Shown here piece after piece: positions 51,540 through 58,903 of a stretch of 64,000 nucleotides of DNA. The stretch covers positions 30,596 through 94,595 of the forward strand of contig JAFIGC010000004.1 of the NCBI GenBank assembly GCA_020831635.1, written 5' to 3'. The DNA is from Verrucomicrobiota bacterium. Its GTDB lineage: Bacteria; Verrucomicrobiota; Kiritimatiellia; SS1-B-03-39; UBA6053. Each line of letters begins with the position of its first letter. The stretch's first letter is position 1. The notes under the pieces were generated by a model. The model did not search any database, was not told where the DNA came from, and saw only the letters and a program-made list of their open reading frames with translations. The position numbers were made by a program, and so were the translations under genes.

Positions 51540-51742
51540 GGACCAAGTGACCCATTGAGGTCAACCCCAATTTTGTCAGAATTTTATTTTTTTTCAATTT
51601 ATGCCGAAATTGAAGAATTCCTGCCCGGGTTTCGCGACTGTGAATCCGTTTTTGGTCTTGAATTTTCCGGAATTCACATGGAAAAACCCCATTTCCGCTT
51701 TACAGGACCGGACGCATATGGTTTCAAGATGTTGTGAATGCC

Positions 51743-53164
51743 ATGAAACACCTCTACCGCCTCCCGTTTTTTCTGTTTTGTCTGGGGTTTGCCCATGGAC
51801 AACTCAACATACAGGGCCGTCTGCCTGTCGACCCGGCGACCGATGCGATCGAACTGCCGGACCCGGGGGATGCCCGGGGCGGCCATGCGAGGAATGTCGA
51901 GGACGCCGATGCCGACCCTTCTTCCGGCAGCCTCTATTTCCTCAATGGAGACAGTCTTACCGTGCGGCTGGAAGAAATCCTCGCCGATGGCGATCTCGTC
52001 GTGACCCGCGATGATGTGCGCGGTCCCATCCAAATCGCGCGGGACAACCTGCTCGCCCTTCGCCTGAACGCCCCCAGAGGGTTTCGCCAGGAGGCCTCGT
52101 CAAGAATTACCCTGACCAACGGGGACCGTCTCCTCGGACGCATTCTCGAGTTTCACGAAAACAGCCTCGAAATCGAAACCCGCTATGCCGGACGCATTTC
52201 ATTGTCCGCGCCTATGGTTGCTTCCATTTATCCGTATTCTGACCACGGTTTGGTCTACGATCTCGATGCCGGGGATCGCGAGTGGCATCTGGGAAACCAA
52301 GGGGATGGCGGATGGATACAAGATCAAGGTCAATTGATCTACGAAGGCCGGCGAAGAAGCGCGACCATTTCCAAAGCCTTCGAATCCCTTCCGGAAAATT
52401 GGATGATGGCCTTTGAACTGGAGTGGCTGCCCACCGCCAATTTCAACATCTCCATGATGAGCCAACATGCCGTCAACGCCAATCAATCCTGGTCCCTATA
52501 CTTTCAAGGAGACTACATTCGCCTGAATCGCATGGAAAACCGCAGTCAGGACCTGGGCCGAACTCAAGTTTCGGGATTCAACAACAAAGGCAAAGCCCGG
52601 TTACTCTTGTTTGTCAATCGCAACGAAAACACGATCACGCTTTTTGTGGATGACGAAAAGGTCAACACTTGGAACGATCCGGGCGGCTTCGAGAACGCAG
52701 GGGACCACCTCATCTTCCACGGCGGACAAAGCTCCTATCGGGTGACCTCCCTGCGGATTCAGAATTGGAACGGCGTTTTACCCGGTTCGAGCGACATCAC
52801 CTCGGAAAACGACGTCATGGAAGCCGGCAATGGAGACCGGTTTTCCGGAAAACTCCTCAAAATTGAAGACGGCGTCGCCACCTTTCAAACCGAATTCACC
52901 ACCTTCGAAGCCCCCTTGGAAAGAATTTCGCGCATTGGGTTTCACGCGGAAACCCGGGGCACCGCCCGCAAAAAAGCCGGAGACGTCCGCCTGCGCATGC
53001 GTAATGACGATCTGCTGACCGTCAATGTCGACACCTTGGATATGAAGGAACTGACAGGAGACTCGGAAAATTTCGGTAAAATCAGCGTAGAACGCGAAGC
53101 CATTTCCGGCTTCGAGTTCAACCTCTACCACGAGGACCGCGAAGAGACCCTCGGGCTTTGGTAA
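51743..53164 (+). CDS. Secreted protein with signal peptide and a probable LamG/concanavalin-like region; unknown function
   Basis: Track ORF 51734..53164; 51734 is GTG and the in-frame ATG is at 51743 (MKHLYRLPFFLFCLGFAHGQ, signal-peptide-like). SLYFLNGDSLTVRL / RITLTNGDRLLGRI / MEAGNGDRFSGKLL repeats flank a beta-rich central region. Confidence 0.8.
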   Translation: MKHLYRLPFFLFCLGFAHGQLNIQGRLPVDPATDAIELPDPGDARGGHARNVEDADADPSSGSLYFLNGDSLTVRLEEILADGDLVVTRDDVRGPIQIARDNLLALRLNAPRGFRQEASSRITLTNGDRLLGRILEFHENSLEIETRYAGRISLSAPMVASIYPYSDHGLVYDLDAGDREWHLGNQGDGGWIQDQGQLIYEGRRRSATISKAFESLPENWMMAFELEWLPTANFNISMMSQHAVNANQSWSLYFQGDYIRLNRMENRSQDLGRTQVSGFNNKGKARLLLFVNRNENTITLFVDDEKVNTWNDPGGFENAGDHLIFHGGQSSYRVTSLRIQNWNGVLPGSSDITSENDVMEAGNGDRFSGKLLKIEDGVATFQTEFTTFEAPLERISRIGFHAETRGTARKKAGDVRLRMRNDDLLTVNVDTLDMKELTGDSENFGKISVEREAISGFEFNLYHEDREETLGLW

Positions 53165-53280
53165 TCCCCACACATCGAAATCCCCTTCCCCCAACGCGAC
53201 CTGCACCTCCGCAGTTCCAACGTCAATTTGAAGGGCACCCGAGGGGAATAAGAGGTCAGGGGCGTGACGAATATCATCCC

Positions 53281-53394
53281 ATCATTCTGTCCCATCCCAC
53301 CCGCCATCATTCTGTCCTCTCATCATTCTGTCCTCTCTCCTTCTTTCCCTCTCTCCATTCTTCCCGCCCCATCATTCTGCCGCAGATCGTTCTG
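53281..53394. repeat. Intergenic cluster of ATCATTCTG(TCC) repeats
   Basis: Copies at 53281, 53306, 53322 and 53371, plus a degenerate GATCGTTCTGAC near 53385. Confidence 0.85.
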
Positions 53395-53438
53395 ACAGGT
53401 TGATTTTTCAATGCAAAATCGTTATGCGTCAGTACTTA

Positions 53439-55208
53439 ATGATCACCCCCGCATTCTTAGACCCCTCGGACCCGCTTGCCCATCTGCGCCCCGAACACCC
53501 CCGTCTCCTGCTCCTCCCTGACCGCGCCGAAGCTCTCGCAGCGCAGTCCCAAAACGACACCCGCCTTTCCTCCCTTTTGCAAACGCTCGATCGAGAGGCC
53601 GAAGATCTGGCCCACGCCCCCCGCTTGACCCGGGTACTCGACGGACCCGGAGCCTACCGCCTTCTGGAAACCAGCCGCGAAACCCTCCGCCGCATCTTCC
53701 TTCTCGGCATTCTCCACCGCCTCTCGCCCTCTCCCAAATACATCGCCCAAGCCCGCGACATTCTCCTGAATGTCGCAAACTTCTCCGACTGGAATCCCCC
53801 ACACTTTCTTGACACCGCGGAAATGGCCGCCGCCGTCGCCATCGGATACGATTGGTTTTATCATGACCTCTCTCCATCCAACCGCGAAACCCTCCGCGAG
53901 GCCCTCATCCGCCACGCCCTTCGCCCCGGCATGGAAGACGAATGGTGGATCACCTCCACCCACAACTGGAACCCGGTCTGCCACGGCGGCCTCTCCTTGG
54001 CCGCCCTCGCCATCGCCGAACACCACCCCGACCTCGCCCGTTCCACCCTCGCCCGCACCCGCGATCACCTTCCCCTCGCCCTCGAATCCTACGCACCCGA
54101 CGGCGTCCACGAGGAAAGCCCGTCCTATTGGGACTACGGCACCGGTTACCTCATCCTCCTCGCCACCGCCCTTCACACCGCCATCGACAATACGTGGGGC
54201 ATTTTCGACGCCCCCGGCATCGAACAAACCTTCGCCTACCGCCTCCACGTCATCGGACCCACCGGCGATGCCTTCAACTACGGCGACGGCAACCCCCACA
54301 GCGAGCCCCTCGTCCTTCATCCCATTGCGGCCCGCTTTCTCAACCGTCCCGGTTTCGCCGCCGCCGCCCTTCCCACTTTGACCAAGCTCCAACGGAATCG
54401 CCTCGCTCCCCTGGCCGTCATCGGCTTTCCCGACGAGAGCCTCTCCGCCGACACCACAAACCTTCCCCTCGACTTCCATGGCAAAGGCCAACTCGAATTC
54501 GTCTCCCTGCGCGGCACCTGGCACGATCCCCTCTCCCCTTGGATCGCCCTCCGCGCCGGCACCATCCAGGTCAATCACGCCCACATGGACCTCGGCACCT
54601 TTGTCTTCGAAGCCGGCGGCATCCGCTGGGCCCACGACCTCGGCAAGGAAGACGCCATCTACGCGGGCAGGGATGCCTGGGGACTGCAAGCCGACTCCCC
54701 GCGCTGGAATTATCTCCGCGCCGGCGTCCATTCCCACAACACCCTCGTCCTCGATCAAGACCCCCAAAACGTCCTCAATCATTGCCCCGTCACCAAGTTC
54801 CGCACCCAACCCGACCATGCCTCCGCCCGCATCGACCTCACCCCCGCCTGGCCGGAAAAAGCGGACGCCATCACCCGCACCTTCCACCTCGAAAACCACC
54901 GCAAACACTTCCGCCTCGTCGACGAACTCACAAACCCCCGACTCAATACCTTTCTCCGCTGGCAATGGGTCACCTCCGCCCGCATCGAACTCGCCGACAA
55001 CCGCCAAAGCGCCCTGCTCCACCAACAGGACAGAACCCTCCGACTCGAAATCCGCTCCCCTCAACAAGGCGCCGCCTTCGACATCGCCTCCCTCGCCCCC
55101 CCCACCCCGTCCGAAGCCCCCAATACCGGCTTTCAAATGCTCCACATCACCTGGCCCGCCCCACTCCCCCATTCCGCGCGCCTCGAAGTCCTCATCCACC
55201 TCATTTGA
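53439..55208 (+). CDS. Heparinase II/III family protein (polysaccharide lyase-like)
   Basis: Track ORF 53400..55208; in-frame ATG at 53439 (MITPAFLDPSDPLAHLRPEHPRLLLLPDR). Heparinase-like segments NHAHMDLGTFVFEAGGIRWAHDLGKEDAIYAG... and WNYLRAGVHSHNTLVLDQDPQN. Confidence 0.85.
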   Translation: MITPAFLDPSDPLAHLRPEHPRLLLLPDRAEALAAQSQNDTRLSSLLQTLDREAEDLAHAPRLTRVLDGPGAYRLLETSRETLRRIFLLGILHRLSPSPKYIAQARDILLNVANFSDWNPPHFLDTAEMAAAVAIGYDWFYHDLSPSNRETLREALIRHALRPGMEDEWWITSTHNWNPVCHGGLSLAALAIAEHHPDLARSTLARTRDHLPLALESYAPDGVHEESPSYWDYGTGYLILLATALHTAIDNTWGIFDAPGIEQTFAYRLHVIGPTGDAFNYGDGNPHSEPLVLHPIAARFLNRPGFAAAALPTLTKLQRNRLAPLAVIGFPDESLSADTTNLPLDFHGKGQLEFVSLRGTWHDPLSPWIALRAGTIQVNHAHMDLGTFVFEAGGIRWAHDLGKEDAIYAGRDAWGLQADSPRWNYLRAGVHSHNTLVLDQDPQNVLNHCPVTKFRTQPDHASARIDLTPAWPEKADAITRTFHLENHRKHFRLVDELTNPRLNTFLRWQWVTSARIELADNRQSALLHQQDRTLRLEIRSPQQGAAFDIASLAPPTPSEAPNTGFQMLHITWPAPLPHSARLEVLIHLI

Positions 55209-55369
55209 TCATGGGCTTTTCATTGATCCCTCCCAAACCATGAATACCGCGCCGACCTTCTCTCCACGCGCGGTCGCGAAGCGTCTTTGGAGTGAGGTAG
55301 CGCCGGGAGGAGCGACCAGAGCTGCCGCTTTGGGGAGTTCGGAGTGCGGAATGCGGAGTTTTCCTCCCC

Positions 55370-55438
55370 ATCATTCTGTCCCATCCCCAACCCATCATCA
55401 TTCTGTCACCTCATCATTCTGTCCCGCATCATTCTGAT
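55370..55438. repeat. Intergenic cluster of ATCATTCTG(TCC) repeats overlapping the lacI-family stop codon
   Basis: Copies at 55370, 55397, 55413 and 55428; the last contains the TGA stop of the minus-strand regulator. Confidence 0.85.
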
Positions 55439-56472
55439 TTGGGGCGTAGTGTCCCCGCCTCTTTCCATCGGCCCGCCACGTGCATGCGCAGCGGGGTGGG
55501 GTTGCGGCGGTCGCGAATGATGCGGCGGTGCAGCAACACCTCCGCCATCTCGGCCGCACTGGTCCCCAACACTTCCGGCAACGCGTCGATGCCCGTGCAC
55601 GGCTCCCCCGCCACCGCGATCAGCGCCACCCCCGCGTCACCGGGCACATCCAGCCCTTCGGCCCGCAACCACTCCACGGGCCAACCGTTTACGGAAAGAA
55701 CCACGTCGGGCTGGTGACGATGGAACCAACGAAGAAATTGACCGGAATCCTCGTGGGTGTGAAGCAGTGGAGGGATGACCGTGATCTGTTTGTCCTGATG
55801 CTGATGTTCCAGATACCCCCCCAACCAGGCGCCCCCCGTTCGCCAAACCGTTTCTTTGGGCAAATACAAACCGATGCGTTGATACCCTCTGGCCCGCACC
55901 TCGCGCCAGAGCTGTTGAAAATTCTCCCAATAATCGGATTGAACCGTGTGATGTTGCGGATACAGGTCCGAGGGTCCCAGGGTCACCACCTCAAACGAAT
56001 CGTCCTCGACCACGATCGGCAGGGGTTCGCCCGTGGGCGGCAACGGACCCAAAATGATTCCCTGCACGCCCCGATGACGCAATTGGCGCAACACCGACGG
56101 CAAATTCTCACAATTCCTGCCCACGGAGTGGGGCTCAAATGAAAATCCCCGCCGCATCACCTCCTCTCTCAGGGTCCGCATCAAATCTCGGTAGAAAGCC
56201 GCGCGCTCCAACAGCTCAAGGCTTTCCCAATTATGTAGAAACGCAATCGCCTGCCATCCCGAGGATTCAAGGGTTTGCTGAAAACGGTACATCGCCAAAG
56301 CCCCGAGGGCGGGATCCCGCCGGTATCCCAGTTGCTGGGCAATTTCATTGACCCGCTCCCGGGTTGCCGGCGAAATATCCCCCAACCCCCGGAGCGCCTT
56401 GGATACCGCCGCCACGGAAAGTCCCGCGACGTCCGCGATATCCCGCAAGGTGACTCTTTTCGACGGTTGCAT
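55429..56472 (-). CDS. LacI-family transcriptional regulator
   Basis: MQPSKRVTLRDIADVAGLSVAAVSKALRGLGDISPATRERVNEIAQQLGYRRDP: canonical LacI HTH and hinge, followed by a periplasmic-binding-like domain. Confidence 0.93.
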   Translation of the reverse strand: MQPSKRVTLRDIADVAGLSVAAVSKALRGLGDISPATRERVNEIAQQLGYRRDPALGALAMYRFQQTLESSGWQAIAFLHNWESLELLERAAFYRDLMRTLREEVMRRGFSFEPHSVGRNCENLPSVLRQLRHRGVQGIILGPLPPTGEPLPIVVEDDSFEVVTLGPSDLYPQHHTVQSDYWENFQQLWREVRARGYQRIGLYLPKETVWRTGGAWLGGYLEHQHQDKQITVIPPLLHTHEDSGQFLRWFHRHQPDVVLSVNGWPVEWLRAEGLDVPGDAGVALIAVAGEPCTGIDALPEVLGTSAAEMAEVLLHRRIIRDRRNPTPLRMHVAGRWKEAGTLRPKSE

Positions 56473-56564
56473 GGACCGAACCTGCCCTTAATTGAGTAAG
56501 CTGTCAAGGGAATCGTACACAGGACATTCCCCATATTTTGGAAAAATCGGAAACGTATACAACC

Positions 56565-56596
56565 CAAATAAAAAAGCGGCGGAAGACCGCCGCTTT
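56565..56596 (-). terminator. Rho-independent terminator of the PEP-CTERM gene
   Basis: 10-bp perfect stem AAAGCGGCGG/CCGCCGCTTT (56573-56582 / 56587-56596) with AAGA loop on the plus strand; T-rich tract follows on the minus strand. Confidence 0.9.
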
Positions 56597-56619
56597 GGGA
56601 AAGATGCCTTGCCGAACAA

Positions 56620-57360
56620 TCAGCGTTTCCGGGCACGCATTCCCACGGCGGCCAGCAAAGCCACGCCAATCAGGATCAGGCTGGAGGGTTCGGGAATCAC
56701 CGCACCATTCAGGCTGACCGTGTCGAGCCGCACTCCAGAAGCACCACTTCCCGCCTCATTGGCAAAGTAGATGCGGAAATCGATCCCGGCAGTTGCATCC
56801 AGATTCTGAAAGGCCGCTCCGCTCAGATCCACCACTTGGTTTTCCGGAGCGGACATAGTATCACCGCCTCTGCCCGTATACTCAAAGTTCTCAGGTGCAA
56901 GGAAGCTTTGGTGGTTATTTACGCTGGACGTCACATTAAATAAGGTCGTTTCAGGATTTCCACCTTCCGAAACCGCTCCGATGGCAAAACGAAGATCGCT
57001 CAAGTTTAATGGATCTTCAGCGGTAATGGTGAAATGCCAATAAGTGGCATCCGTTACCGCAAGGGAGGTGTTCGTGGTAAATTCAAAGACACTGACTTCC
57101 GGGGTATCGGAATTAAACGTTGAGAACCTGAGATTTCCGTCATCCCCATCAGGATGTTCATTCACATCAAAATCACTGCCCGAGACCGGTCCCGTAATGC
57201 CGGAGGCTATCGTGGTCGGACTCGCCGTGGTCGTCGTGCTTCCGGCGGGATCTTCAAAATTATATTGCAGCAACACGTCCGCTTGGGCTGTCGGAAACAA
57301 ACCGGCGGCGGCCAAGGTCAAAAGGATGCGGATTGAGCGTGTGAATCGATTTCTGTTCAT
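56620..57360 (-). CDS. PEP-CTERM sorting domain protein
   Basis: Signal peptide MNRNRFTRSIRILLTLAAAGLFPTAQA; C-terminus VIPEPSSLILIGVALLAAVGMRARKR (PEP motif, TM helix, basic tail). Confidence 0.92.
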   Translation of the reverse strand: MNRNRFTRSIRILLTLAAAGLFPTAQADVLLQYNFEDPAGSTTTTASPTTIASGITGPVSGSDFDVNEHPDGDDGNLRFSTFNSDTPEVSVFEFTTNTSLAVTDATYWHFTITAEDPLNLSDLRFAIGAVSEGGNPETTLFNVTSSVNNHQSFLAPENFEYTGRGGDTMSAPENQVVDLSGAAFQNLDATAGIDFRIYFANEAGSGASGVRLDTVSLNGAVIPEPSSLILIGVALLAAVGMRARKR

Positions 57361-57396
57361 GTGAATCTCCAGAGTAGGGTGAATGTTGACGTTTTT

Positions 57397-57426
57397 ATTT
57401 TACCCTACTTTCGGCCTGACAGTCAA
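57397..57426 (-). promoter_or_regulatory. Sigma70-like promoter of the PEP-CTERM gene
   Basis: Minus strand: -35 TTGACT (57426-57421), 18-nt spacer, -10 TAAAAT (57402-57397); GGAG Shine-Dalgarno-like sequence shortly upstream of the ATG (CTCTGGAGATTCACATG). Confidence 0.7.
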
Positions 57427-57764
57427 CGGACTGATTCACTTAAACAGTTAAGTTTATGAAATTGTGCTGATTCTCAGCAAAGATCACACGGACTCAGGAT
57501 ATAATCAGAGGTCGGATGGCGTGAGGGCAGAGGTACTTTGGCGAAACGAATTTGGGTGGAAAATACCTGTTGCTATTAGGTGATTCGCGAAGTCTCGCAG
57601 ATTTAACCGCAAAGTAAAGATGTAAGTACATTATGTTGACCTATTTACAATTTCGAAAAAAATTTGACACCAGGTGCCAAAACGAAGCAAGAGGCCCGGG
57701 GAGAGCCATGGGGGTGAGCGGGATCCCCGCATGAAGGAAGAGGTACGAATGAAAAATCAGGGCT

Positions 57765-57989
57765 TCATATGCAGCAAGAAAAGCATCCCCACCCCACGTT
57801 TACGTCGTTCCTTTCACGTGGTTTTCCCACACCGTTCTGCAGCCTCTTAGTCAACCATCCGTTTGAAACAGAGGTACACTCCTTCAACACCGCCGCCCCT
57901 TTCCCCTCAAATATCATCCGCCGATAATTCCCGCGATTGATCACATGGTGAAAACCTCCAGCAAACTCGATTCTCAAAGGTCGTGGCAT
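57765..57989 (-). pseudogene. Truncated REP-associated tyrosine transposase (RAYT / Y1 Tnp-like) remnant
   Basis: MPRPLRIEFAGGFHHVINRGNYRRMIFEGKGAAVLKE... is the characteristic N-terminus of this family; the ORF is only 74 aa and lacks the rest of the catalytic domain. Confidence 0.75.
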
Positions 57990-58059
57990 TCTTCAATTTA
58001 AGAAAATCGTCCACTCATTTGTCAAGAGTCAAGATCTGACGTCTTACCCGCTCAGTTGC

Positions 58060-58896
58060 TTACTGCTGGGCGCGTGAACGCGCCTCTGTGTTCAACTCTT
58101 CCTGAAGCGCTTCGGCTTCCTTCTGGTTGTTGAACAGAAAGGCCTCGCCCTGGTAATAGACCGCATAGCGGTCGCCGGGAAAATCGGGACCATCATCGAT
58201 CAGGACCGCATCATATTCATGTAAGGCGATACGGTCTTCCAAGACCACGCCATACAAGGAGGCCTCCCCCTCACTCAAATATTGATAGCGCTCACCGTAA
58301 ATCGAGGCCTTGTAGAACTCGGCATCTGGAGTGCCATCGTTGATAACCACATCGTAACTGATTTCGCAGGCGGCGCTGTGTTCTTCATCAGAGCCGTGGT
58401 TACAGGTTGCTAAAACCCCGTAGAAGCCGACTTCGGCAATTGGTTTTTCAACCCATTTGCGGATGGCTTCGGGCAGACGTTCGTGCTGCCGGGGCGTGAT
58501 GGCCATGTCCAGAGCCCGTTCCGGGTCTTCCAGAATCCACTCCATCATGGCTTCTCTCCGATGTTTGGCCAATTCGAGCCCGGTTTGCAACCGGATGTTG
58601 CGCTCTTCGGCATTATCCGGTTCGGCTTGCTTGATCCATTCACTGAAATTTTCAGCGGGGTTTTCCGGATCCGGGACCTTTGCGGTTTCCTTTTGGGACT
58701 CGATTTCGCCGAGCGTTTCTTCCTCTGCTTTTTCAGAGGCATCAGCCGCATAGGATTCACTCTGCGGGGGTGGTGTTTTCACATCCCCTTCCTCTTCAGA
58801 GCGGGATTGAGCTGTGTAGATGGCAAAAACAGCCGCCACCAACACCAGACTCAAAAGAGCCCAGAGAAAGACTTTCTTTTGGGTGAGATATTTCAT
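58060..58896 (-). CDS. Membrane-anchored protein of unknown function
   Basis: 278 aa; N-terminal TM segment (KVFLWALLSLVLVAAVFAIYTAQS), then an acidic low-complexity region. Starts 7 bp after the stop of the upstream protease gene. Confidence 0.8.
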   Translation of the reverse strand: MKYLTQKKVFLWALLSLVLVAAVFAIYTAQSRSEEEGDVKTPPPQSESYAADASEKAEEETLGEIESQKETAKVPDPENPAENFSEWIKQAEPDNAEERNIRLQTGLELAKHRREAMMEWILEDPERALDMAITPRQHERLPEAIRKWVEKPIAEVGFYGVLATCNHGSDEEHSAACEISYDVVINDGTPDAEFYKASIYGERYQYLSEGEASLYGVVLEDRIALHEYDAVLIDDGPDFPGDRYAVYYQGEAFLFNNQKEAEALQEELNTEARSRAQQ

Positions 58897-58903
58897 AAAT
58901 GGA

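Noticed and set aside
53281-53394. ATCATTCTGTC cluster as a CRISPR array
   Set aside because: Repeats are only ~11 bp, spacing is irregular (16-49 bp) and no cas genes are visible.
53457-55199. 580-aa minus-strand ORF opposite the heparinase-family gene
   Set aside because: Antisense shadow of a GC-rich gene; the plus-strand product has recognisable heparinase II/III features, the minus one does not.
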